DNA of 61,807 nucleotides from Candidatus Heimdallarchaeota archaeon (GCA_019058275.1 JAHLVW010000012.1:1-61807); one strand, 5' to 3'; positions 47,162 through 56,417 are shown, counted from the stretch's first letter. Numbers and translations are program-made. Notes: generated from the letters alone by a model not told the origin.

Positions 47162-47968
47162 ATGAATGAAATTTACAAAAAATTGGAAGAATTAAAAAAA
47201 CTACTTGAAGAATACTCTCAAGTAGTTATCGCTTTTTCTGGTGGGGTGGATAGTACATTCTTAACAAAAATAGCATTTGACACATTAACCGAGAAAGCGA
47301 CTGCCATAACTATAGCTTCTCCACAACTTCCTAAGCACGAATTGGATGAAGCTAAGGAAATTGCTAACGAGATTGGCATTAAGCATTTCATAATTGACGG
47401 GTCAAATGCAGATATATCTTGGTTTCAGGACAATCCACCAGATAGATGTTATATCTGTAAAAAGGGTACAATTGCAACTATACGGAAATTCTGTGAAGGA
47501 AATCAAATTGAAGGTGAATTGCTAGAAGGATCCAATTTTGATGATTTAGATGATTATAGACCAGGTTTCAAAGCTGTTCAGGAAGAGAAAGTTAGAAGTC
47601 CATTAATAGAAGCAAAGTTAACTAAAGATGAGATTAGATTCCTCCTAAAAGAGCTAAAGTTCTCTTGTTGGGACAAACCAGCTTCTCCTTGTTTGGCTAC
47701 ACGTTTTTTCTTTGGAGAAAAAATAACAGAAGAGAAATTAATGCATGTTTATAATGCTGAGAATTTTCTGAAAAGCTATGGCATTATTCAGGTTAGAGTG
47801 AGAGTTCATGGACAGATTGCTAGAATTGAAACTACTCAAGATTATTTTGATATAATTATGAAAAACTCTCAAGATATCTCTGTCAAATTAAAAGAGATAG
47901 GATATCAGTTTGTAACTTTAGATTTAGCAGGTTATAAAAAAGGTTCAATGAATAAACCACGTAGTTAA
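47162..47968 (+). CDS. larE: LarE, sulfur-inserting enzyme for the nickel-pincer cofactor
   Basis: A 268-residue PP-loop ATP pyrophosphatase. The PP-loop is FSGGVDST (25-32). RCYICKK (95-101), EGSNFDDLDDYRPG (122-135) and PASPCLATRF (173-182) are LarE signatures. Cys177 occupies the place of the sacrificial cysteine of Lactiplantibacillus LarE (Cys176), so the single-Cys donor mechanism is plausible. LarE adds sulfur to the adenylated pyridinium dicarboxylate precursor made by LarB; larB follows 46 bp downstream. The third enzyme, LarC, is not in the window. Confidence 0.92.
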   Translation: MNEIYKKLEELKKLLEEYSQVVIAFSGGVDSTFLTKIAFDTLTEKATAITIASPQLPKHELDEAKEIANEIGIKHFIIDGSNADISWFQDNPPDRCYICKKGTIATIRKFCEGNQIEGELLEGSNFDDLDDYRPGFKAVQEEKVRSPLIEAKLTKDEIRFLLKELKFSCWDKPASPCLATRFFFGEKITEEKLMHVYNAENFLKSYGIIQVRVRVHGQIARIETTQDYFDIIMKNSQDISVKLKEIGYQFVTLDLAGYKKGSMNKPRS

Positions 47969-48014
47969 ATAAACTAGTAAAATTATGTAATTAATTGTTT
48001 AATGAGGAATTATT

Positions 48015-48773
48015 ATGGATGAAAAACATCTCGAAGGGCTTCTTAAAGATTTCAAAAATGGAAAAAGAACTATGGAAGATATATTGAAATATCTCAAGGA
48101 ACTTCCATTCCAAGACTTAGGATATGCTAAAGTCGATCATCATCGAGCAATTAGAAAAGGATTTCCTGAAGTTATATATTGTCCTGGAAAAACTATAGAG
48201 CAAATTAAGGGGATTTTTCAATCATTAATTGAAAGGAATGAAAATATCTTACTTACTCGAGCAACAGAAGAAATATACAAACAATTAAAGAAAATTGATA
48301 AATCTGCAGAATTCAATCCTCAAGCTAGGATTATATTTGTAGAAAGAATGAAAAGAGAGAGAAAAGGTTCATTAGTGATTGTTTGTGGTGGAACTTCTGA
48401 TATTCCAGTAGCTGAAGAAGCTGCTTTAACTGCAGAATTAATGGGAGCTAATGTTACACGATTATATGATGTCGGTGTTGCTGGAATTCATCGATTATTA
48501 CATTATAAGGATAAACTTTTCACAGCAAATGTTATTGTTGCTATTGCAGGTATGGAAGGAGCTTTAGCTTCAGTTGTTGCTGGTTTGACTTCATGTCCAG
48601 TAATCGCGGTACCTACATCTGTTGGTTATGGAGTTAATTTAAAAGGAATTTCAGCATTATTAACAATGCTCAATAGCTGCTCGCCAAATGTTGCTGTTGT
48701 TAACATAGACAATGGTTTTGGTGGTGGTTTAATGGGTGCACTAATCAATAAACATAGAGAAGAGAAGGTATAA
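48015..48773 (+). CDS. larB: LarB, nicotinic acid adenine dinucleotide carboxylase/hydrolase
   Basis: A 252-residue LarB protein. The N-terminal ~100 residues carry the family's LKELPFQDLGYAKVDHHR and GFPEVIYCPGKT segments. The C-terminal half is the PurE-like domain (VIVCGGTSDIPVAEEAALTA, VAIAGMEGALASVVAGL, CPVIAVPTSVGYG and DNGFGGG). LarB carboxylates and hydrolyses nicotinic acid adenine dinucleotide in the first step of nickel-pincer cofactor synthesis. Together with LarE this implies a lactate-racemase-like enzyme elsewhere in the genome. Confidence 0.94.
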   Translation: MDEKHLEGLLKDFKNGKRTMEDILKYLKELPFQDLGYAKVDHHRAIRKGFPEVIYCPGKTIEQIKGIFQSLIERNENILLTRATEEIYKQLKKIDKSAEFNPQARIIFVERMKRERKGSLVIVCGGTSDIPVAEEAALTAELMGANVTRLYDVGVAGIHRLLHYKDKLFTANVIVAIAGMEGALASVVAGLTSCPVIAVPTSVGYGVNLKGISALLTMLNSCSPNVAVVNIDNGFGGGLMGALINKHREEKV

Positions 48774-48808
48774 AGAAGAAAATTATAGTCGTAGTTTCAT
48801 TTGAAATT

Positions 48809-48824
48809 GTTTATATTATATAAT
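48809..48824 (+). promoter_or_regulatory. TATA-box candidate for the ubiquitin-homologue gene
   Basis: GTTTATATTATATAAT lies 52-67 bases before the ATG at 48876, in the spacer after larB. Transcription from it would begin about 25 bases downstream and give a leader of some 30-40 bases containing the GAAGGTG ribosome-binding site. The ubiquitin-like gene could therefore be transcribed separately from larE-larB. In such AT-rich DNA this remains a weak prediction. Confidence 0.35.
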
Positions 48825-48875
48825 AACTAGAATCATAATAGAAATAACTAACATTTAGAAGGTGTAAAAAACAGA

Positions 48876-49109
48876 ATGATTGTCAGGGTCGTATCAGCTA
48901 TAGGCGGTGGAGTTATAGATTGTGAGGTTAAACCAAACTCAACAATTGCTGAATTAAAAAGAGAAATTTCTCGCCAAAAAAGAATCCCAGCAAGTGCTGT
49001 AATAGTAGTTTTTCGTGGTAGACAGTTAGACGACAATGAAACGTTTGAAGAAGTTGGTATTACCGATTATGAAAAGGTTTATCTCATTGCGCGTACTGAA
49101 GGTGGATAA
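48876..49109 (+). CDS. ubiquitin homologue with mature Gly-Gly end
   Basis: A 77-residue protein that is one ubiquitin fold from end to end. It aligns with eukaryotic ubiquitin almost without gaps: TIAELKREI for TIENVKAKI, RIP for GIP, and VVFRGRQLDD for LIFAGKQLED. The C-terminus is ARTEGG with no extension after Gly-Gly, so no protease is needed for activation. Arg73 matches ubiquitin Arg72. Lys28 matches Lys27; the Lys48 site is Arg49 and the Lys63 site Asp64. Val45 and Ile71 keep the Ile44/Val70 patch hydrophobic. GAAGGTG precedes the ATG. E2, E3 and deubiquitinase genes are not nearby; larB lies 102 bp upstream. Confidence 0.93.
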   Translation: MIVRVVSAIGGGVIDCEVKPNSTIAELKREISRQKRIPASAVIVVFRGRQLDDNETFEEVGITDYEKVYLIARTEGG

Positions 49110-49264
49110 TTACAACCAAAATACCCTTTATTTTCATTTTAGATTGTTTCTTATCTTTTAACTAATTTTACCTTCTTTGAATGTTTATTAAATCATTCAA
49201 ATTATAGCCATAAAACAAACCTTTAATTATTTCAGACATTTTCTTTAGCTATAGGTGGAACCCT

Positions 49265-50383
49265 TTGCTGTTTAAAAAACTCTTAAGATTGTGGAGAAGA
49301 AGAAAGGCGATTTCCCCAATTTTAACTTCTATAATTGTTATAATAACAACAATTACTATTTCAGCAATAATCTATTTTGTAGTAATTCCACTTCTTACTA
49401 GGGAAGATCTCATTATTATTGATTACACCCTTGAAGATACTAATGATTCAAACTTTGCTGATACTATAACAATTGTTATCAAAAATGATGGTTCTACGAA
49501 TTACAATATCAGTAAAATTCTCATTGATAAAGATGATATGACAGCTAATTGGACACTTGGCTCTTCAGTTTATTTGATTGCTCAAAATGATAAAACTACA
49601 ATAACTTGCTCTGCTGATACATCAGCTGATGAGCTTGCTTATAGTCAGAATGTTAAATTTAAGCTAGTTTATGAGAATAAAGTACTAAATTTTTATTTTA
49701 AAATTCCTGCTGAGTTCAGCACATTTGAAATAATAGCTGGTGAAGATTTTGAAAATTTCACTTATACTAATTGGACCTATAATTTACTATACATACATAA
49801 TATTTATGGAAACCATAACATTTCAGATTGGATTGTTGACAACAGAACAGGAAATGACTTCTGGCATTGCACAAACAATGATTGTCAGTATGTTATCAAG
49901 AATGATACTTCATGGTTATTTAGCAACAGCAATATTTCTTGTGATTTAAGTACCAATGGAAATGATGCTATGGGTATTATTTTCAGGTATAATGATACAG
50001 GTTTATATCCCAACTTCTATATTGCTTGGTATACTCTGGATCATCCAAGTGCTAGAAATGGACCGCATGTTGATGAAGTAGGTATTTTTGATTGGGATAA
50101 TCCATCAGATCAGATTATTCTTGGTGAAATTACTGTCCATTATGTTGAGGGGGACGCTGATGGATTTAATTGGTTCCGTATTGCTTCTGTTAGATGGGAG
50201 AGAGAAACCAATGAATGGTACACTTGGAGAATCAATGCTGATGATAATCAATTTGATTTGTTCATCGATAATGGTGATACTCCTGAGCTTTCATTCTTTG
50301 ATAGCAGAATTGATGCAGGTTATATTGGTTTGATTAGTTTTGCTAATGAAAATACCCAATATGATAATCTGTATCTCTGGTAA
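49265..50383 (+). CDS. pilin-like protein with outer beta-sandwich domain, copy 1
   Basis: A 372-residue protein starting at TTG with GGTGG upstream. It has a class III (prepilin-type) signal: basic RLWRRRKA, then ISPILTSIIVIITTITISAI, with expected cleavage by prepilin peptidase before ISP. A FlaG/pilin-like beta region follows (about 45-160), then a ~200-residue C-terminal domain with alternating strands and motifs GIIFRYNDTG, YTLDHPSARNGPH and YIGLISFANENTQYDNLYLW that resembles LamG/concanavalin-type sandwiches. N-x-S/T sites are frequent. The next gene is a close paralogue. Likely a surface filament subunit or adhesin. Confidence 0.85.
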   Translation: MLFKKLLRLWRRRKAISPILTSIIVIITTITISAIIYFVVIPLLTREDLIIIDYTLEDTNDSNFADTITIVIKNDGSTNYNISKILIDKDDMTANWTLGSSVYLIAQNDKTTITCSADTSADELAYSQNVKFKLVYENKVLNFYFKIPAEFSTFEIIAGEDFENFTYTNWTYNLLYIHNIYGNHNISDWIVDNRTGNDFWHCTNNDCQYVIKNDTSWLFSNSNISCDLSTNGNDAMGIIFRYNDTGLYPNFYIAWYTLDHPSARNGPHVDEVGIFDWDNPSDQIILGEITVHYVEGDADGFNWFRIASVRWERETNEWYTWRINADDNQFDLFIDNGDTPELSFFDSRIDAGYIGLISFANENTQYDNLYLW

Positions 50384-50485
50384 GGTTTCAAAAACTTTAT
50401 CATTTTTGATGCTTATATTATGCTTTTATGCCGTAAAAAAATCTTTTAATTACCTCTTAGAGGGTTTATTAATACACACCAAAAG

Positions 50486-51634
50486 ATGGTATTGAACATG
50501 TTTATTAAACTGAAAACTCTTTGGAGAAGAAGAAGAGCTGTTTCTCCAGTTATTGCTACTATTTTGATTATAGCTCTTACTGTCACTGCTGCAGCAATAG
50601 TTTATTTTGTAGTTGTTCCATTGCTACGTGGTGACGGCGAAATAGTCGTCATGGGATATATCCTTGAAAATACTGATGCTACACCTTTCGCAGATACCCT
50701 TACAGTTAGTATGAATAACATTGGAACTGCAGCTGTAGATGTTTCTGCTGTATCTGTTACAAAAGATGGTGCAGCAATTACTTGGAATTTGGCAGAGGAA
50801 TCATATAATATAGGAACAGGAACTAGCCTTGATGTTGTATGTTCAGCTAATGAAGCAACACAAGAATTAGGATACGGGGAAAATGTTGTATTTACATTTA
50901 CACTTGGAGAAGGAGATACTGTTGTTGTTGAAATAAAAGTTTCAGCTAAATTTAGTCACTTTGTTACAATATATGAAAATGATTTTGAGACTGCAACAGA
51001 TTTTTCTGAATGGACACACACAACATTGTTTATTCATGGTGGTGGCACTCATACAATTGCTGATTGGCGAATTCTTGCAACAGGTGGCAATCACTTCGCT
51101 GAATGCACCAATAATGACTGCCAATTCATCACTTTAGAAGATCCAAACCATGATTTCTATGATGTTAACATTACTTATGATCTTAGAACTAGCGATAATG
51201 ATGGAAATGGCATAATCTTTCGATATGACAATTCAGGAGCATATCCAAATTTCTATTGTGTCTGGTATACCCGCGATCATCCTAGTGCTACAAATGGACC
51301 ACATAGTGGTGAAGAAGATATATTTGATTGGAATACTCCATCTGATCAAATTATTGATGGTGAAATTACAATCCATTATGTTGAAGGCGATGCAAATGGG
51401 TACAATTGGTACAAACTTGATAGAGCTGCTTGGACTAGATCTAATAATGTCTGGTATTCTTGGAGAATAGTTGCAGATGGTACGAATGGTGCATTATACA
51501 TTGACAATTCAGATACTGCTACTTTGACATGGACTGATTCTAATCTTTCACATGGATACATAGGATTTATTAGTTTCGCTAATGACAATTCTGATTTTGA
51601 TAATATTTATGTTTGGCAAACAATCACTCCATAA
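50486..51634 (+). CDS. pilin-like protein with outer beta-sandwich domain, copy 2
   Basis: A 382-residue tandem paralogue of the preceding gene. The prepilin signal is clearer here: LWRRRRAVSPVIATILIIAL, the canonical archaeal R-R-A-V-S-P form. The FlaG-like part is followed by the same C-terminal domain (GIIFRYDNSGAYPNFYCVWY, TRDHPSATNGPH, YIGFISFANDNSDFDNIYVW). The separating spacer is 102 bp with T-runs. The C-terminal domain is more conserved between the two copies than the middle part, suggesting that it carries the shared binding function, perhaps sugar binding. A second ATG four codons in is an alternative start. Confidence 0.86.
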   Translation: MVLNMFIKLKTLWRRRRAVSPVIATILIIALTVTAAAIVYFVVVPLLRGDGEIVVMGYILENTDATPFADTLTVSMNNIGTAAVDVSAVSVTKDGAAITWNLAEESYNIGTGTSLDVVCSANEATQELGYGENVVFTFTLGEGDTVVVEIKVSAKFSHFVTIYENDFETATDFSEWTHTTLFIHGGGTHTIADWRILATGGNHFAECTNNDCQFITLEDPNHDFYDVNITYDLRTSDNDGNGIIFRYDNSGAYPNFYCVWYTRDHPSATNGPHSGEEDIFDWNTPSDQIIDGEITIHYVEGDANGYNWYKLDRAAWTRSNNVWYSWRIVADGTNGALYIDNSDTATLTWTDSNLSHGYIGFISFANDNSDFDNIYVWQTITP

Positions 51635-51734
51635 TTTTATTGCCAAACTTTTTTTCTTATTTTTTTTACATTTTCTTTTCTCCCAAAGATTTTTGAGATA
51701 ATATGCTTGATTGAGTATAGAGGAGTAAAATAAG

Positions 51735-52664
51735 TTGATCAAAACCAATCTCAGTGGGATTGCTATGAATAATCCATTCATTCTTGCTTCTGGGGTTCTT
51801 GGTGTTACTGCTTCTGTGATGGTTCGTGTTGCGAATGTTGGGTGTGGTGCAATAACAACCAAATCAATTGGGCATGAACCTAGAGCTGGTTATGCCAACC
51901 CTACGCTTGTCGAACTAGGAAATGGTAATTTGATTAATGCAATGGGGCTGCCCAATCCAGGTTGTAAAGAATTTCTCCCTGAACTTATAGATGCAAAAAA
52001 AAGAACTAAAGTACCTATTTTCGCAAGCATATTTGGTAAAGATATAGATGAATTTCTTATTGTAGCAAAGACATTAGCAAAGGGAAAGCCAGATGCTTTT
52101 GAGCTTAACGTTTCATGTCCACATGGAGGAAAATACGGAGCTATAGTTGGTCAAGATCCAGAACTTGTTAAGGAAATAACAGAACAGGTGAAAAAATTAA
52201 CAAAAATTCCAGTTTTTGTAAAAATATCACCTAACTTAACAAATTTACACATTCCAGCTAAAGCAGCTATCGAAGGTGGTGCTGATGGACTAGTTGTGAT
52301 AAATGCAGTAAGGGCAATGGCAATTGATATTAAATATCGCAAGCCCATTTTAGCAAATAAATTTGGTGGATTATCTGGTCCAGCTATAAAACCAGTTGCT
52401 CTTAAGTGTATTTATGATTTATACTCTTCTTTTGGAAAGGATGTTCCAATTATTGGTGTAGGAGGAGTTTCAACATGTGAAGATGTAGTTGAATTTCTAC
52501 TTGCCGGTGCAACAGCAGTTCAGATAGGTACAGCTTTAGCTTACTGTGAAGATCCAGTGGAAATTTCTCTGTTTAAAGAACTTGCAGGTGGTTTAGAGAG
52601 CTACCTCCAATCAGAAGGTTTCAAACAAGCATCTGATCTTATTGGATTAGCACATGACGAATGA
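51735..52664 (+). CDS. pyrD: dihydroorotate dehydrogenase, catalytic subunit
   Basis: A 309-residue class 1B-type PyrD. It starts at TTG with AGGAG nine bases upstream. Landmarks are the substrate loop NAMGLPNPG, NVSCPHGGKYG with the active-site Cys characteristic of class 1, VFVKISPN, the FMN-binding FGGLSGPAIKP and GVGGVSTCEDV, and GATAVQIGTA. It oxidises dihydroorotate to orotate in pyrimidine synthesis. The electron-transfer subunit PyrK follows 15 bp downstream, confirming the NAD-linked 1B form rather than the quinone-linked class 2. Confidence 0.96.
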   Translation: MIKTNLSGIAMNNPFILASGVLGVTASVMVRVANVGCGAITTKSIGHEPRAGYANPTLVELGNGNLINAMGLPNPGCKEFLPELIDAKKRTKVPIFASIFGKDIDEFLIVAKTLAKGKPDAFELNVSCPHGGKYGAIVGQDPELVKEITEQVKKLTKIPVFVKISPNLTNLHIPAKAAIEGGADGLVVINAVRAMAIDIKYRKPILANKFGGLSGPAIKPVALKCIYDLYSSFGKDVPIIGVGGVSTCEDVVEFLLAGATAVQIGTALAYCEDPVEISLFKELAGGLESYLQSEGFKQASDLIGLAHDE

Positions 52665-52679
52665 AAGAGGGCAAAGAAA

Positions 52680-53531
52680 ATGTCAAGTAATAAATTAGGA
52701 ATTCTAAAAGTAGCTCCAATACTTAAAATCATGGATGAAACACCAGCAAACTGCTGTATGCCTGTTAAATCCTTTTCTTTAAAAATTCCAGAAATAGCAC
52801 AAACAGCAGTACCTGGACAATTCGCTATGATGTGGTTATATGGAATTGATGAAAAACCCATGGGAATTGCTAGCTGTGATGCTACAGGAACAATCTCCTT
52901 TGCAGTTGCTAAAATTGGTAAAGCTACTTCAGCTTTTCATCAATTAAAAGAAGGAGATTTACTAGGAATTAGAGGTCCTTTTGGTAAAGGATTTACAGTT
53001 AAAGGAAAGAAAGTTGCTGTTATTGGTGGTGGCACCGGTATAGCACCAACTAGATTTCTTATAGAAGTAGCATTAAAAAAAGGGATAGATGTAACTTTGT
53101 TTCATGGTGCAAGAAGCAAAGAAGAATTAGCTTACCAGGAATACTTTGAGGAATTAGGGAAAAAGAATAACCAATTTCACTACAATCCAAGCACTGATGA
53201 TGGTACTTATGGTTTCAGTGGATTTTCAACTGAATGTTGTGAAGATAGTATTTCAGAAGGTGAAACTTATGATCAAATGTATACCTGTGGTCCTGAATTA
53301 ATGATGTATACTGCTTGGAAGCAAGCAAAAAAACTGAATATTCCAATAGAAGCAAGTCTTGCTGATCGTTATTTCAAATGTGCTATCGGTTTATGTGGTC
53401 AATGTACTGTTGATCCTGTTGGTTTACGATTATGTATAGATGGACCTGTACTAAATCAAGATCAACTAAAAGAAATAACTGATTTTGGAAAATACGCTCG
53501 AGATAAATATGGAAGAAAAGAATCCTTCTAA
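52680..53531 (+). CDS. pyrK: dihydroorotate dehydrogenase, electron-transfer subunit
   Basis: A 283-residue PyrK. The N-terminal FAD-binding barrel is followed by the NAD-binding motif VAVIGGGTGIAPTRFL and a C-terminal [2Fe-2S] cluster with cysteines in KCAIGLCGQCTVDPVGLRLC (C-x4-C-x2-C-x9-C). It passes electrons from PyrD's FMN to NAD. It sits directly after pyrD on the same strand. Its stop codon lies inside a bidirectional terminator shared with the convergent dnaK. Confidence 0.95.
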   Translation: MSSNKLGILKVAPILKIMDETPANCCMPVKSFSLKIPEIAQTAVPGQFAMMWLYGIDEKPMGIASCDATGTISFAVAKIGKATSAFHQLKEGDLLGIRGPFGKGFTVKGKKVAVIGGGTGIAPTRFLIEVALKKGIDVTLFHGARSKEELAYQEYFEELGKKNNQFHYNPSTDDGTYGFSGFSTECCEDSISEGETYDQMYTCGPELMMYTAWKQAKKLNIPIEASLADRYFKCAIGLCGQCTVDPVGLRLCIDGPVLNQDQLKEITDFGKYARDKYGRKESF

Positions 53532-53549
53532 TTGAACAAAATTAGAAGG
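53524..53549. terminator. bidirectional terminator between pyrK and dnaK
   Basis: CCTTCTAATT-GAACAA-AATTAGAAGG is a perfect 10-bp inverted repeat in the convergent gap. The pyrK stop codon TAA (53529-53531) lies in its left arm. Short T- and A-rich stretches flank it on both sides, and the dnaK stop is 23 bp away. Confidence 0.65.
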
Positions 53550-53571
53550 TTTCATTAATTATTTGAAAAAA

Positions 53572-55461
53572 TCATTCGTCTTCTTCTACTTCATAGTCTA
53601 CATCGACAACATGCTCTTCTTCTGGTTGAGCTTGTGTTCCAGGAGGTGTGAATGATGGTCCAGCACCTTGAGCAAATTGACTCGGATCAAAACCAGCACC
53701 AGGTTGACCGCCAGCTTGTTGGTAAATTCTTGTTGATACTTTTTGGAGCTCTTCCATTAGTTCTTCTTTCTTAGCTTTTATATCATCGAAGTTATCAGTA
53801 GTTAATGCTTGTTGTAGAGCTTCTTGTTTTTCTTTGATGACCTTTACTTCATCATCAGTTATCTTATCTTGGAAATCTTTCAAGGTCTTATCAACACTAT
53901 AAACTAAATGATCTGCTTCGTTCTTTAGTTGAACTTCTTCGAGACGTTTCTGATCTTCTTCTTCGTATTTTTCTGCATCTCTGACCATTCTTTCAACATC
54001 AGCTTTATCTACACCACTTGGAGAAGAAACAGTTGTTTTTTGCTCGTTTCCTGTTCCTAAGTCTTTTGCTTTAACTGATACTATACCATTTACATCTAGA
54101 CTAAATGTTACTTCTATCTGAGGAACACCTCTTGGTGCAGGTGGTAAGCCAATTAATTGGAATTTTCCTAAGGTAACATTGTCTTGCGCGAATTTTCTTT
54201 CGCCTTGTAAAACATGAATTTCTACACTTGGTTGGTTATCACTAGCTGTTGAGAAGACTTGGCTTTTATCAGTAGGAATTGTTGTATTTTTATCAACTAT
54301 TGGAGTGAATACTCCTCCAAGTGTTTCAATACCTAATGTAAGTGGTGTTACATCTAAAAGTAAAACATCTTTTACTTCACCTTTGATAACGCCTGCTTGA
54401 ATAGCTGCACCTATAGCTACACATTCATCAGGATTAATTCCTTTGTAGATTTTAGATTCACCAAACATTTTTGCTATTTCTTCACGAACAGCAGGCATTC
54501 TTGTTGCTCCACCTACTAGGAGTACTTTATCAATATTAGCAGGTTTCTTCTTCCCATCTTTAAGTGCTTGTCGTGTTGGTCCCATTGTTTTTTCGACTAA
54601 GTCTTCAGTCATTCTTTGGAATTGTGTTCTTGTAAGTTCATAATTGATATTTTTTGGTTGTCCATCCTTGTCTACTGTGATGTATGGAATGTCAACAAAA
54701 GCTCTTTGTTTAGTTGATAGTTCAATTTTAGCATTTTCAGAAGCATCTTTTATTCTTTGCATTGCAGAAGCATTCTTCTTCAAATCTATTCCCTCTTGTT
54801 TCTTGAATTGTTCAATAACCCAATTCATGACTCTTTCATCAAAATCATCTCCACCAAGAAGATTATTTCCACTGGTAGCTTTTACTTCAAACATTGCTTC
54901 TCCTTCATCATATGAAGTTTCAAGGATTGAAACATCAAATGTTCCACCTCCAAGGTCAAAAACTAGAATTGTTTCATCTTTATCTTTACCAACTCCATAG
55001 GCTAAGCTTGCAGAAGTAGGCTCATTAATAATTCTCAAAACATCTAAACCTGCAATTTTACCTGCATCTTTAGTGGCTTGTCTTTGACTATCTGTGAAAT
55101 AAGCTGGACAAGTAATTACTGCTTGCTTAATTTCCTCTCCTAGAAAATCTTCTGCGTCCTTCTTTAATTTTCGAAGAATCATGGCTGAAATTTCTTGGGG
55201 AGTAAAATTCTTGTCATCTATTTTCACGCGATGAGTGGTACCCATTTTCCTTTTAATCGATCGAACTGTTCGTTCTGGTTTTGAAATAGCTTGCCTTTTA
55301 GCAATTTCCCCAACAACTTGTTCTCCGTCTTTTGAAATAGTAACAACTGAGGGAGTTATTCTACCACCTTCAGCATTAGGAATTATTGTGGGAGTACCAC
55401 CTTCCATGTATGCAATTGCTGAATTTGTAGTTCCCAGATCGATTCCAACTACTTTTACCAT
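53572..55461 (-). CDS. dnaK: molecular chaperone DnaK (Hsp70)
   Basis: A 629-residue Hsp70 close to the bacterial type. It has the N-terminal [13 protein letters not shown], the phosphate-2 motif [30 protein letters not shown], the interdomain linker [17 protein letters not shown], the substrate domain and an acidic tail ending [16 protein letters not shown] ribosome-binding site precedes the ATG. It follows grpE by 35 bp on the same strand. DnaK folds or holds proteins in the cytoplasm in an ATP cycle with DnaJ and GrpE. No dnaJ is within the window. DnaK is patchy in archaea and is generally seen as acquired from bacteria. Confidence 0.98.
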   Translation of the reverse strand: MVKVVGIDLGTTNSAIAYMEGGTPTIIPNAEGGRITPSVVTISKDGEQVVGEIAKRQAISKPERTVRSIKRKMGTTHRVKIDDKNFTPQEISAMILRKLKKDAEDFLGEEIKQAVITCPAYFTDSQRQATKDAGKIAGLDVLRIINEPTSASLAYGVGKDKDETILVFDLGGGTFDVSILETSYDEGEAMFEVKATSGNNLLGGDDFDERVMNWVIEQFKKQEGIDLKKNASAMQRIKDASENAKIELSTKQRAFVDIPYITVDKDGQPKNINYELTRTQFQRMTEDLVEKTMGPTRQALKDGKKKPANIDKVLLVGGATRMPAVREEIAKMFGESKIYKGINPDECVAIGAAIQAGVIKGEVKDVLLLDVTPLTLGIETLGGVFTPIVDKNTTIPTDKSQVFSTASDNQPSVEIHVLQGERKFAQDNVTLGKFQLIGLPPAPRGVPQIEVTFSLDVNGIVSVKAKDLGTGNEQKTTVSSPSGVDKADVERMVRDAEKYEEEDQKRLEEVQLKNEADHLVYSVDKTLKDFQDKITDDEVKVIKEKQEALQQALTTDNFDDIKAKKEELMEELQKVSTRIYQQAGGQPGAGFDPSQFAQGAGPSFTPPGTQAQPEEEHVVDVDYEVEEDE

Positions 55462-55496
55462 TTTTTATCACCATTAATTTTTTTAAATTCTTTTTC

Positions 55497-56189
55497 TTAT
55501 TCCTTTGCGGTTTCTTGTTCTGTCGAAACCATAATTTTTGCTGCTCGAACTACTCTATCCTTTATTTTGTACCCCTGTTCAAAGAGTTGTACAACTAAAC
55601 CAGGTTTGTGATTTCCAGAAGGATCTATACTGATTGCTTCATGATAATAGGGATTAAATGTATCTCCTTTTTTTGGATTAATCAAAGTGACTCCCTCATC
55701 CTCTAAAACCCTCAGTAATTTTCCATGTATAATTGATATCCCTTCTAAAGGAACAGCTTCGAGGTTACTCTCTTCAGCAAATTTCAATGCTCTATCAATA
55801 TCTTCGATTGGTTCAAAGATTTTAGAAAGAATTTTCTCTGAGGAATACCTAACATTATTCACTTCTTGCTTTTGTGCTCTTTTCTTATAATTCTCAAAAT
55901 CAGCTTTGAATCTTTGTAGAATGGATAAATACTCATTTCTTTCTTTATTTGCTTGCTCTACTTCCAACAGCATCTTTTTATTGGCTACTAGAAGTTCTTT
56001 TAAGCTAAAATCTTTAATTTTCTTATCGAATTCTTTGATAATCTTCTTTGCATTGGAATCCGTTTCAAGTTTGTCAATCATCGCTTCTATTTCTGAAATT
56101 ATTTGTGAATCTTTAGTTATCTCAGTTTCTTCAACTATATTGCTATCATTGAGTTCATTTTCATTCTTTTTCTCTTTGTTATCTGTCAC
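55497..56189 (-). CDS. grpE: nucleotide exchange factor GrpE
   Basis: A 230-residue GrpE. The N-terminal ~110 residues are a charged coiled coil. FKADFENYKKRAQKQ and the family end are present: YNPYYHEAI in the form FNPYYHEAISIDPSG, then GLVVQLFEQGYKIKDRVVRAAKIMVS. It drives ADP release from DnaK. It is the first gene of the grpE-dnaK operon. Upstream, an inverted repeat (56309-56326) about 120 bp before the start is a candidate regulatory site. Confidence 0.96.
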   Translation of the reverse strand: MTDNKEKKNENELNDSNIVEETEITKDSQIISEIEAMIDKLETDSNAKKIIKEFDKKIKDFSLKELLVANKKMLLEVEQANKERNEYLSILQRFKADFENYKKRAQKQEVNNVRYSSEKILSKIFEPIEDIDRALKFAEESNLEAVPLEGISIIHGKLLRVLEDEGVTLINPKKGDTFNPYYHEAISIDPSGNHKPGLVVQLFEQGYKIKDRVVRAAKIMVSTEQETAKE

Positions 56190-56308
56190 TGAGTTGTATC
56201 TCCTGAATTACCAATTAGGATTTTTCTTCTTCGAGCATTTTGCGGATATATTACTTATTTTAATTTATCCTCTAGAATTCAATTTTAGATTCCAATATTA
56301 ATAATTAC

Positions 56309-56377
56309 CGTTTAATAAAATAAACGTTTTAAATATTACTATTTATGTGAGTAATTATCTATTTCGTGAGTAATTAT
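56309..56377. promoter_or_regulatory. inverted and direct repeats in the grpE upstream region
   Basis: In the spacer between divergent grpE and the membrane-protein gene, CGTTTA-ATAAAA-TAAACG (56309-56326) is a perfect 6-bp inverted repeat. GTGAGTAATTAT is repeated exactly at 56347-56358 and 56366-56377, 19 bases apart start to start, about two helical turns. Such spacing fits co-operative regulator binding on one face of the DNA, perhaps for heat-shock control of grpE-dnaK or for the other gene. Confidence 0.4.
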
Positions 56378-56417
56378 GTTTGATTATCCTTTTATACGTA
56401 TTTAATTAGTAGCCCTT

